From assembly GCF_037975245.1 (NCBI RefSeq), contig NC_092574.1:20146213-20210212 (forward strand): a DNA stretch of 64,000 bases, read 5' to 3'. A model generated the notes under the pieces. It saw only the letters and a list, made by a program, of their open reading frames with translations, made no database searches and was not told the DNA's origin. Shown piece after piece: positions 1 through 19,000 of this stretch. Positions within the stretch are counted from its first letter, which is position 1; every line of letters begins with the position of its first letter. Made by a program: the position numbers and the translations under genes. The DNA comes from Apostichopus japonicus. Its lineage: Eukaryota > Echinodermata > Holothuroidea > Aspidochirotida > Stichopodidae.

Positions 1-24
1 CGACATGCTTGAACAGTTCAAAGA

Positions 25-532
25 AACAGAAATATAGAATAAATAAGGACTCAGAAGCAAATTAGAATGAAGGTTTGCTGACATTTAGATGTCATCAATA
101 TTGATATTCCGTTTTTTTAATCAACATATTGAACTGGATTAAAGCGTTCACACTCTTTTCATACTCTATCATTCATGATTTACAAAAAGCAATCGGAATT
201 ATTCTGTCTTTGTATTGAATTGCTTAAAAGAGGAACAAAACGTTTGATGTTCTCAGTATAAAACATAATGTCGTTTATCAGCTTATGAGTCACCGAAATG
301 TAATAATCAAGAAGGGAGGGAAGGGGGGAGGGGTGAGGGGTATACTTAGTGTATACTATATTAATAAAAATGTATGGAATATGTTTCCAAAATTGTTGTA
401 ATGAAAGTAACAGAAATATAGAATAAATACGGACTCAGAAGTAAATCAGAATGAATGTTTGCTGACATTTAGATGTCATGAACATTTAGATTCTGTCGTT
501 TTCCTATCAACATATTGAACATGATTAAAGCG
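25..532. repeat. Pair of direct repeats (~123 bp), 384 bp apart
   Basis: Positions 25-146 and 409-532 are diverged copies of the same sequence. Both contain AACAGAAATATAGAATAAAT, then TTTGCTGACATTTAGATGTC, and both end in ATTAAAGCG. The 262 bp between them is not obviously repeated. This could be part of a longer tandem array cut by the window edge, or two copies of a dispersed repeat. No coding content is seen. Confidence 0.8.
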
Positions 533-1077
533 ATGTAGTTTTTATCAAAACCGAAAACAAGAACAAAAACAACACAACATAACTTACCTCCGTTACAAAG
601 ACATAGTAAAATCCAGTTGTTCTTCTTTAACACGGACCACCAGCCTCTGTCAACGTCAGTGGGAGAAGTAACGTCAAGGAATCAAGAAATCACCTGCCTT
701 CTGTCGTAATACTGTCCAAGCGGATGTTCTTCATTATTAGGAGAGCAAGTATAAAGTATAGGCTGTTATGTAATTACGTATTATTCCCCTATTATAGATA
801 TGGGATATGTTTGTGTGTGCAGGATATGATAGGATAACTTTGTCCACGTTGTAGATGTCTAATTAAACTTCCCGCTGACTCATTCACACACACCTTCCTC
901 TATATGATCTTATAACTCAAGAATTACAAGATGTAACAACATACAGCAAAAATTAAATATCATTTAAATATGGTAATGTGCTCTCGCAGATCTTTCCAGG
1001 GTAAGGGTAGACTACAAACAGGAAATTAAAAATAACACTCATTTTCATATTGATAGGGCGTATAGGTCAGTGCATAT

Positions 1078-6488
<5,411 letters not shown>

Positions 6489-6496
6489 TTTCTACT

Positions 6497-6783
6497 CAGG
6501 TGCGTAGCCAGGAATTTGCCAAGGGAGGGGCAAAACTGTAGATTTGCAAACTATCTAAGCGTAGCGCCACCATGAGTTGGCGCGAAGCGTACAACAAAAT
6601 TTTGGCTGTAAATGCCTCCCAGATCGCTGGAAATGGCACTTCCCAGGCCTTGTAAGTTGCATCTAAGCATTTTCTCTTTTGAAAATACTAGCGATGTCAT
6701 AAAACCATTATTTTTTTTTAAATATGCTCAAGGGGGGGGGGGGGCGGCTGCCCCTTCGCCCCCCCCCCTTGGCTACGCGCCTG
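6497..6783. mobile_element. hAT-type MITE, 287 bp, with perfect 8-bp TSD
   Basis: The ends are inverted: the left starts CAGGTGCGTAGCC and the right, read in reverse, starts CAGGCGCGTAGCC (12 of 13 match). The element is flanked on both sides by the same 8 bp, TTTCTACT (6489-6496 and 6784-6791). An 8-bp duplication with CAG...CTG ends is the hAT superfamily signature. The interior has no transposase, so it would depend on a helper in trans. It carries an internal hairpin block near 6553-6600 (GCGCCACC...TTGGCGC) shared with the MITEs at 32002-32979. G and C runs lie just inside the right end. Confidence 0.88.
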
Positions 6784-7959
6784 TTTCTACTATACACTGA
6801 ACTGGAACCGATGCCATGGATATGCCTGCAATGACGTGTACTAACCTCAACAGAACTGTTTCCGCCACGGGGAGCAACATCCTTTGCTGTACTGGAGTGG
6901 AGGGTGGAGGTGATGGGGGTAGAATGTTACGTCGTCACCCCAGTTAAGAAAATATTTGTAGAGTGTGCTGAGATGTAAAATGGTCTCTATTTTGCACCTT
7001 TTTAAAAAATGTTGAAATATTTTTTTATATAAAATTTAATTTTGTGTGTGTGTGCATATTCTGTCTGCCAGTTCGGGAGGGGGAGGTGGGGGGGTTGTTG
7101 CTGGGTTTTTATGAAGAGGTACACTTGGTGCGCCCCTAATTTACTCCCTAATTTACTCCTAACATACTCCATTGATATATCGTGTCGTCTAGTTTACGTT
7201 ATTGTTGACTTTATAGTAACCAAATTAATTTGGATGTTTTAGACCTTTAAACACTTTTAAGCCATAATTTATCACTCCAGGTGTACTTGTATATCACTTT
7301 AAACTTCTATAAGTGACCCTTAAAAACATTCGTCTGAGACTTATCATTAATGTTGGCTGGACTTCATAGATCTGTGCCTCAAAAGGAAAGCAAATACATC
7401 TATAAACCTCAAATAACACGTTTATATAAGTCATTCCATATGGTGTCGGTTATATGCATTTAGAAGTACATTTTGTGATTGAGTTCTTAGAATTTATAAC
7501 ACAACGGATTAATATTAACAGTAAGACCTGCACTGATGAGTTGACGTCATCATTATCTTGCCTTAAAGGAGCATTCCAGAGATTCAGAACCTTTAAAAGC
7601 TGAATATCCTGAAAACATCTATAGAAAATTAATAGGGCCTATCGCTCAATTTTATACAAGGGGCCATCTGTCCACAGCGTGCTAAGGTACACCACAGTGT
7701 ACTGAGGCATACAGGGGGCCACCTGTCCACAGTACGTGTAATGAAGCATACAGGGGGCCACCTGCTGAGCACCTCATGTTTAGAGTAATAACAAATCCTG
7801 TTTAGGGTAGTAGCACCTCATGTTTAGGGTATTATCGCCACCTTTTTACGGTAGCAACGCCACCTCTGGTCCTTTTTGCGTTCCATACTGTTTAGGATGG
7901 CAACGCCACCTGAAGTCCTTTTGGCGTTTCGTAATACTTTTGGCGTTCAATGCACCAAT

Positions 7960-8205
7960 TTCTTGTAGAACCACAGTGCGATGTACGCGTTTTCGATCGT
8001 TATGTTACTGAGGTAATTTTCGATTAAATCATTAACTGTTAAATTCTTTATTTAATTCCACATTACTCTATTACTGACAAAGCAATCAAATAACTATTTC
8101 TTTTCACAAATTTTCATTGGTTTAATCAAACTTGTATTCTCGCCGCAATTAAAAATACTGGTACCAGTTCTGCGAAACTAAATTAACGTAGGCCTAGGGC
8201 CTACT
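7960..8205 (+). promoter_or_regulatory. Possible 5' UTR exon/promoter zone of the STXBP4-type gene
   Basis: The stretch has more CpG dinucleotides than its surroundings (ACGCGTTTTCGATCG near 7987, CTCGCCGC near 8139). It ends in a strong donor context, CTACT followed by GTAAGTATG, with GT at 8206-8207. The coding exon at 12973 is preceded by a polypyrimidine tract and AG at 12969-12970, two bases before the ATG, so an upstream non-coding exon is expected. Linking the two is inference; no TATA box or initiator was identified. Confidence 0.3.
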
Positions 8206-9395
8206 GTAAGTATGTTGCAAGTTAGGCTCAGAATAAATTGTGAACCGGTTAATGTTAGGTTACCAGCATTCATGAGAGAAACGCATTGTGACCGGCAGCT
8301 GGGTTTGGTGCCTTCAATGTTTTTCTGCATGCCAGGCGAATATGGACTAGCACATCCTGTGTAATCTAACAGTAACAGCTGGACAAAGATGGAATTGCTT
8401 GTTGAAGAGCTGTATTTTCTGTGTTTAGTTAGAATGAAAACTATAATATACAGTACAGTACGTAGAATTGTAAACCTGTTATTTTATGTTCGGATAAAGA
8501 GCTAGTGGAGAGAGATGGTTATCGAAATGGCACCAAAAAATGTACGAGAGTCGTATTGTCATCACCATAATTTTTTGAATTGTGGATGTGGTATTTAGTC
8601 TTGAGATGTAATATAATTATAGGCGTAGTGATATAATTTTAGTTTATTTTCGAGTTGAAAAAGGATTTAACTCCCTAGAACGGAAGATTTTTCCTTTTAT
8701 TTTAGAGAAGGAATCACAGAGGTGTGTGTAATTTCTGTCGCTTCATTTTTTTTTTTAAATTGCAGATAGAACATGGCCACATAAATTAAGGGGATTTTAG
8801 CACAGTAGAGTGTTCAGACATAAACATTAAATGTTTAAATTCAAAACTTTGTGAACTATGTTAATCATGTACCAACAGCTGAGCCGGTTTCACGGTTTGT
8901 ACCCTCTAGAATTCTTTATTTTTCATTAAGCCATGTCTTTGTTTCCTAGCCAGATTTTGATAGAAATATAAGGGAAAGTTATCAGCATCATTCTTTTTGT
9001 TTTGTTGTAAGTATATTAGTCCCTATTTCATTTATCATAATCTTGACCAAATTTATACAAAGAATTACTGTCACTTTATCAAGATGGACACTGCTTCATC
9101 AAATATGTCTTTGCTTTCTTATGATAGACCTGTCTATTTTATTAATTCTTTTTATCTCTGTTTATGAACAGGTCCATGGCAGCATGAGTTACTGATGCAA
9201 TTTTGAAGTCTTAGAAGGGATATCTGGGTATTTTGCCTCTTTATTAGTAATGTTTAGTTTGGACCAGCATAGCAACTAAGTCATCAGTTCCTGGCACAGA
9301 TGGTGATATAAGGTACAGTACTCCCTCTTGGAGCTTCTTCACATTTATATTTAATGACTTGAAATAGTATTGGGCAGGTCCAAGCTATTTGCACT

Positions 9396-11873
9396 GTGAC
9401 GTACGGGACATTTCAGAGACTTAAATGTGTCTAAAAGTTATAAAAAATCTATTTTCCAGAAACTTTTTCAGGTTTTCATATTTGTTATTGCTGCTACTTT
9501 ATTACAAACTTATGAAGATTTCCTACACTTGCTTTAATTAGGTCCCATCTTAATTAATGTACAGTGTGACGTACGGGACCAGAGAATTTTGTGTTTTTTT
9601 GGCTAAAGAGCAAAGCTGAAATCGATCTGAAATTAGGAGGGCAGTGATCAAGCTGTTATAACTAGTGAATAGCCTAACCTTCCAAGGGCTAAGCTGTAAC
9701 ATATTAGAAAAAAATATGAAGCCATTCCAGTTCAGTGATTACACAAATGAAAATTGTCCTGTGACGTACGGGACATGTGACGTACGGGACAATTTGTCCA
9801 AATAAAAATTGACTATGAAAACTCATATTTTTATTCCTGAATATACCATAACAAGCTGATTTCTACATAAAAACATTAATTTGGATATGCCAGAACAATG
9901 TCATTGATAATTTCATGCCATATTTCCTTCTTTCTGGGATAGAAAAGAGCAGTGACTGTACTTGTGAGATCATTCCACTACATAAAACATGGAATACGTA
10001 AAGTATAAATCTACTCTACACATTCATCAAATACTCATAACATCAATTCTAGCTTTGTTAGACCACAAATAATTCAAGATGCAAAGTTTTGGTGCAAAAC
10101 TGTTTCTGTATATATACTGTACAACACTGTATCACACTCCCCACTATTGACCCTCAAGTTGAAATATGATCCATCCCATTCAAAACATATCAAAATGTCC
10201 ACAGTAACGTCCACATAATGTCCATCTATGAAACTAGTACAACAAAGAAAACTCTATAGACCTGATACTGGTTACCAGACCAAATACTCATAACATCAAT
10301 TCTAGCTTTGTTAGACCACAAATGATTCAAGATGCAAGTTTTGGTGCAAAACTGTTTCCGGTGTATACTGTACAGCACTGTATCATACTCCCCACTGTTG
10401 ACCCTGAAGTTGAAATATGATCCATCATATTCTACCAAAATGTCCACAGTAACGTCCACATAATGTCCATCTATGAAACTAGTACAACAAAGAAAACTCT
10501 ATAGACCTATAATACTGGTTACCAGACCAAATACTCATAACATCAATTCTAGCTTTGTTAGACCACAAATGATTCAAGATGCAAAGTTTTGGTGCAAAAC
10601 TGTTTTGGTATATACTGTACAACACTGTATCATACTCCCCACTATTGACCCTCAAGTTGAAATATGATCCATCCCATTCAAAACATATCAAAATGTCCAC
10701 AGTAACGTCCACATAATGTCCATCTATGAAACTAGTACAACAAAGAAAACTCTATAGACCTGATACTGGTTACAAGACCAAATAGTTATAACATCAATTC
10801 TAGCTTTGTTAGACCACAAATGATTCAAGATGCAAAGTTTTGGTGCAAAGCTGTTTCCGGTATATACTGTACAACACTGTATCATATTCCCCACTATTAA
10901 CCCTCAAGTTGAAATATGATCCATCCCATTCAAAACATATCAAAATGTCCACAGTAACGTCAATGTAATGTCCATCTATGAAACTAGTACAACAAAGAAA
11001 ACTCTATACAGGTAGATCTAATACTGATTATTGAACAAACTCATGAGTGTTTGTCCTCTGCAAAAATTGGGCGAGCAAAACTCTACACTTGTAACTAAAA
11101 ATCTCAATGTCTACTATCTAAGTTCAGGACACAAGAACATTGTTGCACAGTCATGATAGTCACACTTCACAATAGGCCTACGTAATGTTGAAATGCAAAC
11201 TCAACATTCTTGAAGTTGTCCTCATTCAATGTCAATGTTGAATAGCATTGTAGATGATTCTGTATCCCACACACACACACAGTTGACTTCCCGATAGTAT
11301 ATTGAACAACACCTGGGCTGTTGGTGGTCATCAGTCAATGGTTTATTTGAAGCCATGTTGTTCTCTTCAGGCATGCAGGGATTATAAGTTGCAACTACCA
11401 TCTTTCAACAAAATAGATTTGCAAGCATTGAAAGGTTTCCAGTAGAGGTCCCCATTGGAGCCCATGCATGTTTATTATGTATAAATACAGGGTTTCCCCC
11501 ACACTATGTCCCGTACGTCACATTTTGTCCCGTACGTCACATTTTTAATTTTGATAATTAGATTTGCTGTGAATATTTTTTCAATTTTTTTGGGATGGAT
11601 TTTGTTGAACAATGTTCTTAATTAGAACTTTACAGAATATCACCAAAAAAAATTGTTCGTCCATATCAAAACTTGAAAAAAAGTGCTGAAAATTGTGACG
11701 TACGGGACATCAGTATTTGGACACTAGCTAATTAGCATATTTAATTGATGAACCCCCAAACATAATATGTCAAAATTATTGGAAGGAAGGGTGTATCATG
11801 TCCCACATAAGTTATATTCAATAAGTTCATGTTGCTGGCAGGGAAATAGAATTCCAAATGTCCCGTACGTCAC
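9396..11873. repeat. Eight subterminal GTGACGTACGGGAC motifs
   Basis: Forward copies are at 9396-9409, 9566-9579, 9761-9774, 9777-9790 and 11695-11708. Reverse-complement copies are at 11508-11521, 11527-11540 and 11860-11873. All eight are identical across 14 bp and contain the palindromic core CGTACG. Left copies all point inward and three of four right copies point inward the other way. Close pairs occur on each side, 16 and 19 bp apart. Such arrays near element ends are typical transposase-binding repeats; that role is inferred. Confidence 0.9.
10022..11010. repeat. Four tandem ~250-bp units inside the TIR element
   Basis: The start of each unit can be tracked by CATCAATTCTAGCTTTGTTA at 10041, 10294, 10541 and 10792, giving spacings of 253, 247 and 251 bp. 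Copies are close to identical apart from small indels, and the last decays after about 11009. Each contains a conserved segment with GTCCACAGTAACGTCCA. No open frame runs through the array. Confidence 0.92.
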
Positions 11874-12972
11874 GCTGCAATTTGAATTTATGCAAATTAG
11901 CCGGCTGTAATTGTTCAAATAGGCAAAACAATTAAAAAAAATTATGAAAATCTGAAACTTCAATAATTCAGCTTTAACATGACACCACATTTAGGGTGCT
12001 TCAGTAAAGTTTGAAATTTGGCTTCTAGGGATACAATAGCTTGGACCTGCCCTATTCAAGTAATCTCCAAAATTCTTAAAAACGAATTAATGAAGGTTTC
12101 CTTATATTGTCTGGTTTAATATTTATGTGTTAATTTCTTGCATTGTTTTCTTTGAAATGCCCTACAAATTATTTTTGGGAAACCTCATACATATTGGCCA
12201 TGTTCTGAGTATCCATATGTGCTACTGTAGACCTGTCACATATGGTCAAAATTTTAATGTTTTTAATTTCTCAGGCATTTGATTATCTATATTTGCAAAA
12301 ACGTTCAGTTTGGCTGAAATTGGACTGGAGCCCCAGGAAAAAAAAGTTGGTGTGCAATGTCACTGATGTCCGTAAGTGCTCTTCTAGAGCTCATACAGTG
12401 ACAATTTGTTTTGATGTTTCCATTACTCAGTTTCTTACAATTATGGGGTTATCTATGATGGATCTTACTCAGATATATTTACCAGTGGATCCTAATTGAA
12501 ATCAATAAAAAAATTCAACTTACTATATGAAAATTCATTCTGAAAATTCTGCTTTTTTTAATATTTCACATTATTTTGAAGTTTTGCTTTCGACTTGTGG
12601 TAATATGGTACAATTCTTACGATGATAGGATGAAAATTCTCAAGTTATGTCAGTCAGTAAAATTTAGTAGAAAGAATATCAAACAAGACACATATCATGT
12701 TACCTACTTGTTACATTATTCAATACTCTGATCTTCTTCATTGTTTTCTTAATTATTTTAGGTAGTAAATAATGTAACAAAATGATATAGAAAAATGATA
12801 AGAAAACAAGAAAGCAATTTCATTCTTTGAAATCATTTGCCTAGATGCTCTTTGCTGTTCAATATTAAAAGTAAAATGCTTTTTCTTGCCTTGTGCATAT
12901 ATAGAGATTCAATGGAATATGCTTGATGTTTTTACTCATTTTTGTTTATTTTCATTTCTTATTAAAAGAGTC

Positions 12973-13066
12973 ATGGAGAGCTCTCCGCTTACATCTGCCG
13001 AAGGTAGTCCTCAACATGTGCAGGACGCAGAGACAGTTGTGTTCAGGGGCTGTCGGTCTGGGCTAG
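12973..13066 (+). CDS. STXBP4 exon 1 (start, PDZ1 beginning)
   Basis: Starts MESSPLTSAEG and ends in the PDZ1 carboxylate-binding loop (SGLG), phase 1, followed by donor GTGGGT. A polypyrimidine tract and AG at 12969-12970 directly precede the ATG, so the real exon probably begins at 12971 and the rest of the 5' UTR lies upstream. Confidence 0.82.
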
Positions 13067-16000
13067 GTGGGTTTAAGAGCACAAAGAAGTGTTGCTTGCT
13101 GCTAATGTCAATAGACTTTGTAACATTGAAGGTATTCTCTGAAGGTTTTATGCTACTGGGTTGTGGCTAACCTTCTATCATCTTACCTTCCTGTACGCAC
13201 ATTACGTTCGACAAGCAAACCACACCTCTGTGTACCTAAACCTTGTGTGATGGCTTACTGATTCAGAAGTTTTACTTACTCTGCCACAAGTCTTTGGAAT
13301 CAGTTACCAGACCATCTTCGAACTTGTTCTAAATCTATCCACATTTAAGAGTTTACTGAAGACTCCTTTTTTCTGTTGTGCATTTTAGTGTTGATGCTTT
13401 CCACTTGTTTCCTGAAGTGGCGCTATATAAATCTACATTATTATTATGATTATTTGATTGTTTGGAGGCTGTTAGGTAGTTAATAAGTAACATGTAATTA
13501 GTGATGATATTAGTTTGATATTAAATGATTTGTATTAGGTCATGACTATTACATAATGTGTCCTGTAGTGTTATTTAGATAGATGTCTTCTGGCAAGTCC
13601 TGTGTGTACATGACGTGTACATTGTCATTGGTGTCTGAGCTGGTTCAAGTTAAAAGTATAAGAGTTCTATTGTTGCTACTGTTGGTATGTATAGAAAGTA
13701 CACTAAAGAAGCCATCTGGCTCATGTGCCCTCAGTGCAAATCATTTTTTACCTTGACTTGTTGAAGCAGAAAGTACAATGGACCAGCACAGAAAATGTGT
13801 GGTAAAGTTACAGTGTGCTTAGGAATGTGTGTTGACTCAATTAGTATTAGGTCATATAACTAATGTACATAGGTAATGGTTCATGTTGTGTAATGAGTGT
13901 TAGGTTTGCAGGTAACATGCCAAGTTGTTTCAAATTAGCTTAGTTCCCATTTGGGTATATAATATGGACAAATGGCTCGCCCTCTCTTTGTTGTTTGGAA
14001 GACCCCACAACTTCAGCCTTGCCTTTGATGGAAAGAACTGTTTCACATGGCTTTATATCACCATGATATCTCCCCCCCCCCCATCCCCACCTTCTTCCAC
14101 TCTGTTAATGGTAATCTGCATTATGTTTGCTATCATATATATTTATATGTAGTTAGTTACTAGTCTTTCCAACATTAGTATAAGAATCTAATATTTGAGT
14201 CAGGACCAAATCTGTGTTTGTCCAAAATTGTTTACAAGAAATGGAAAATAAGAACTTTGAGTGGTTTCAGCAAACAAATACTTGAATTCTCCAAAATTTT
14301 AACAAACTGCTGGGTAGGTTTATGAATATAGAATTTCCCTTTGTCTGTGTTCTCAGGGATAAAGATTATCGGAGGCATCAACGAGGAAGAAGATGATGGT
14401 AAAGACCACGGGGTCTTCGTCAAGAGGATCATAGCAGGAGGAAGAGCCGCTGAAAAGGGTAAATAGTGAGGCATTTAGGTTTAGGGATTTAGGTTTCTCA
14501 TTGTGGATAGCATAATTTATTTTAGTTTATTAATTTCATTGAGTTTCTCAAAATAATTTGAAAAATACTATTATTCTCTGTACATGTGTAAAAGTAAGTT
14601 GGCCTGACGTTTCGATCCTAGCAGGATCTTCTTCAGAGGCCTCTGAAGAAGATCCTGCTAGGATCGAAACGTCAGGCCAACTTACTTTTACACATTCTAT
14701 TACACAGGCTCTCTAGTGGATAAGCAGTTTGCTAACAGTTTTATTTCATTTTGATTCTCTGTACATGACGGTTGTACATCTTTGCAATTTGTTTAGCAAT
14801 ATGCCGGCTCTTTGTTAAACAGCTGATAATATCTGCTGTAAATGAATGTATTCGTTAAATCAGCGGTGGAGTTTGTAAGCTAACTCTTTGCAACCTTGCA
14901 ACAGTGAAGTAAATAAGAATAGTTTAATTGTTGACTCAGGTAATATGTCATTCACTACTACTGTACTAACCTTGCAAGCAATTTGTGAGTACAAGTTACA
15001 GCACATTTCACGAGAGATCTTTATAGTACCTAAAGAAAGTGTGTCTCTATTCAAGATAAATCTGAAGTGTACCATGGGCCTACCACTAATTTGCATAAGA
15101 CCTTGTGGTGAAGTTTTCATCGTGATTGATAGATAAAGCTAAATACTGATTGATGACACCATTATAGCAGGAAAGATATATTTATATAATTATGTACTTT
15201 TTTCTTGTAAGAATTCACAAATTTTGTGAATTATTAACTCTCAGAGCAGCATCATCACAGGACACATTTAAAAGTGTCTCATAATATGATGCTAACAGAT
15301 TCTCAGACAGTTGGGATGATTTCCTAATGGTAATACCACTCTGTACTGTCCTCCTATATCATGCTTCAAAGCACTCTTACTGAGAGTACAAACAGTTCCT
15401 TTACTTTATCTGACTGACCATGATTATCCGAACTGCTCATACTTTCAGTAGGAGTACTTTGAAGCTTGATATGAAAGTACAGTTCAGAAAAAAATTGTCC
15501 CCACTGGGTACATGTTCTGAGATACTCTTTAAATTATTCATGTGTCAATAAATAGTCAACAAAACAATGCCTGTAATTCTCTTTTGAGAATGTATGTCAC
15601 GTTAAAACATAATGCTTCCCCACGATTCCATACAACATTAAAAAAAAAAAATCAGTTGATCAAGGAACCATAAAGAATGTTTTCTTTCAGGTTCCTTGAA
15701 GGAAGGAGATCAGCTGTTGAGTGTAAATGGAAAGTCTCTCACGGGAGTATCCAACCAGCAGTAAGTCATTTGTCTCTTTCAGAACTCTGCATTACAAAAT
15801 TCAGAGTAAAAACAAGAGCTTTACTTTTGTAAGATGAAAAGGGAGAGAAGGAAAGGATTTAAAAGAGGTATTTCCTGTGAGATATCAATATAGATAGATA
15901 GACAGACACACAGACAGACAGATAGATACACATTTATACATATATATACATTAAAGCTGACCCCAAGTGATTTTGATGACATGACTAAAAAATATTGTAG

Positions 16001-19000
16001 TAATAAGTATTGTCACATTGTAATTAATCAAATATGAAGTTTGTATCACCTTATATTATGTAAAAATCAGTTGTTGAATTACAAAATTACGGACTGGTTT
16101 TATATTTATGTATTATAGCACTTTGTATATTAGTCACTGCTTGTGTTTGGAAAAGTGTGTCTTTAAGAAAGTTGTTAAAGTTACTGTACAAAACAGAAAC
16201 AGACCGGAATAGAGTAGAAAATGTTTTGCTTACAACATTCTTTTCTTTTCTTTTCGGGATGAATATTTTATGCTTCGATTTTAATGGCTTTGTAGGAATG
16301 ATCAGAGATGAAAACATTGGCGAATTGTTATCATCATATGTGACAAAAAATATGTAAAAAGCAATTAGTCAGATGCCAGCAAAGGTTTTCAAAGTTTGTC
16401 TTCATTATTTTAAGTGGGAAAGTAAGACTTGATCCTTTGGTTTTATATTATGTGGTGAGTTTTTTATTAAAATAACTGGTCATTTAAAACATAAAAATGC
16501 GGTAATTGATCTTGCTTTATGATATCTATATATATATCTTTGTTTTCTCATGATATCTTCTGTTACTCATAACCCACACCGTTTATCTTTGACAATGTAG
16601 AGCAGTTGAGTACTTGCGGTCAGCTTCTGCGACAAACCTGGTTACCTTGGCGATATTGAGAAGCAGTGTTGTCAAGTAAGAATATGTTGTTTTGTTCCCC
16701 TTCTTTTGTCTCATTGATGTAACCATTCTTAAACCTGTCATGATGCATTCAGTGTGTTCAAAAGGAAATAGGATGAGAGAGAAAGAATTGCTTTATTTCT
16801 GTAATAACTGGTCACTTTAAATTGTTGAAAAAGACATTCCTCCAAGTTCTAGCTGAAGTTCTAGCTGAAGTGTCACCTTCACCCCCAACCTCCCCCCCCC
16901 CCCCTCATCCTTTCTTCAATTTTCATTAACAATCTCCTTTTTGTTTATATTCCAGTGAAAGATACAATGCTCTTCTTGATAGTAAGTTAGCTGAGATGTC
17001 GGGTGGAAGCCCTTTAACCTCCGATCATGACAATAGTAGCTCAGAAAATGTTTCCACAGGTTTGTTTAAATCTTTGTTTCATAGTTAGCATTAGCACCAG
17101 ATTAATGTATTGTATCACCGATGAAACTTAAAGGTCAAGCGACACGTAAACTTGACTTTGCATAATATTAAACTTAACAATTCTTACATTAACAAAAACC
17201 CAACACCGCGATTTTTTTCCGTCTCCAAAGGGGTAGAAATCGGTAAAAAGTACTATTACGTAATAGATTCAGTGACGTCACGGGGGGGAGCGCAGAAGAG
17301 TGCAAACTGTATATGTTCTGCGCAGTGCATTGGGTATGGAGAAATCTCAAACTTCTCGAAAATATTACCTTTTTCAGCAGTCTGTTACAAGAAAGTTAAG
17401 ATTGGGATTAAGATGAAAAATCACAAATTGATACATAAGACATCGAACAAAACATCCATTGACTTCTTTTTTCATAAATTCCTTGCATTTTCTTCCTATC
17501 AAGCAACAAAAAACTCCGCAAAAATCGGCTAGATTGACTCGTTCAGGGAAAGCCGAAAACAAATGACGTCATTTGTTTACCAAGTCGAAAGTGAATGATA
17601 TCGTCGCATACGATATTGCTACCACATACAGTTTCTATACACGCACTGTAGTACGCATATATACACAGCACAGCATAGCTTATACATATCGCGAAATGGC
17701 TGCTGGTGGCATTGACACACAGTATTTAGATAGCAACGGCGAAGAAGTAAGGGAAATGGAGGACATGGTGGACGATCGTGGGGAAGTTTTTCCCTATATG
17801 TTCGAACCGGAGACCAGCGAAGAGGAAGCGGGATCGGACAGCGATGTCGAAATTGATCGTCTTGACGGAATATAACGGTAACGTTACGCCAAGCGTACTA
17901 GGCTATACTTTATATAGGATAGTTGTGTCACTACCTAGTTAGGCCTAGAACCGATAAATGTTTCCTAACTTTGCTCATACACTTAGCTAGCCAATTTGTT
18001 GATGGGGCAGCAAAATTAACATGAATGTGCGGTCGAGTAAAGTTAAGGAAGTTACTATTTTCCTTAAAAGTTGTGGCAGCACATGCCCCAGGAACATGTC
18101 ACACAGACATGTTTCATTTGGTTAGTAGATTGAAGGAGCCAATTGGAAGAGTGCACAACAAATTCAGAGGTGGCCTATTATTAATTTCCTAGCAGTTGTA
18201 GGCCTAGTGGCAAATTAGTGAAGTTACCACAAATCAGGGAAAGGGTTGGGGGGGGGGGAGGGAGAAGGTGGCACCTCACACCAGCTTTTTGTCATTTCTG
18301 CTTGAGCTAATTTCATAACCAGATTTTCTCAATCTAGGGAATGGATTCAGAAGCGGGAAAGAGTTGGAAACGAGGCAATATCGGCCTGTTTTATTTTCCT
18401 TTGCAGCATTGTCCCAACAGAGGCAAGACTTCTAAGAAGAGGCTACCCCTTCCTTACTAGTGATGTTACTTGTAAGGAGCTTCAACAGTAGATTGCCCTT
18501 CAGAGGTGCCCCTTTTCTATTTTGACATGTTAGTACAGTATGCCCCAATAATTGAGGTTGGTATGAAGTCATTGAATTGGCTCTTTATTATTTGAACTGG
18601 TTTGTATTGTTTACAGGTGTCATTGTAGCCAATGTGCTGTGATGCCTACAGCAAGGGAGTGTAGATGCTGCAGCGAAATAGATAAGGACTGTGATGGATG
18701 AAGAAGGTGCTGCATGCATCACCTTACACCCAGGTTTTGAAGCTATGTGCCTGAACCCATTGTTTCTTCAGACAGCCTACTACATGTACCGTCAACAGTA
18801 TGGTGGACGTGCACAGGAAAACAGGATCCAAGAGTAAGTATAGAATACATTATTTTTGTTGTATACCTTTATTCATTGCTCTGACCTGCTGTTGAAAGAT
18901 GTAACAATACAGAGGGTGTATTCATAGTTTAGTTTTGTTTTGTTGTGAAAGGAATAACATTAAGATATAGATTTGATCAAGAAAATTTGTGCACCATGTT

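Larger units (their letters stand above)
9372..12052. mobile_element. Non-coding 2.68-kb TIR element, TATT target duplication
   Basis: The 18-bp end GGGCAGGTCCAAGCTATT at 9372-9389 reappears as a perfect inverted copy at 12035-12052. TATT flanks both sides (9368-9371 and 12053-12056). Eight copies of a 14-bp motif, GTGACGTACGGGAC or its reverse complement, sit near the two ends, and a ~250-bp tandem array fills the middle. No transposase frame is visible, so it looks like a large non-autonomous cut-and-paste element. A 4-bp duplication fits several superfamilies (Sola, Chapaev, Ginger, Academ), and I cannot choose between them. It lies in the presumed 5' UTR intron of the STXBP4-type gene. 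Confidence 0.85.
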
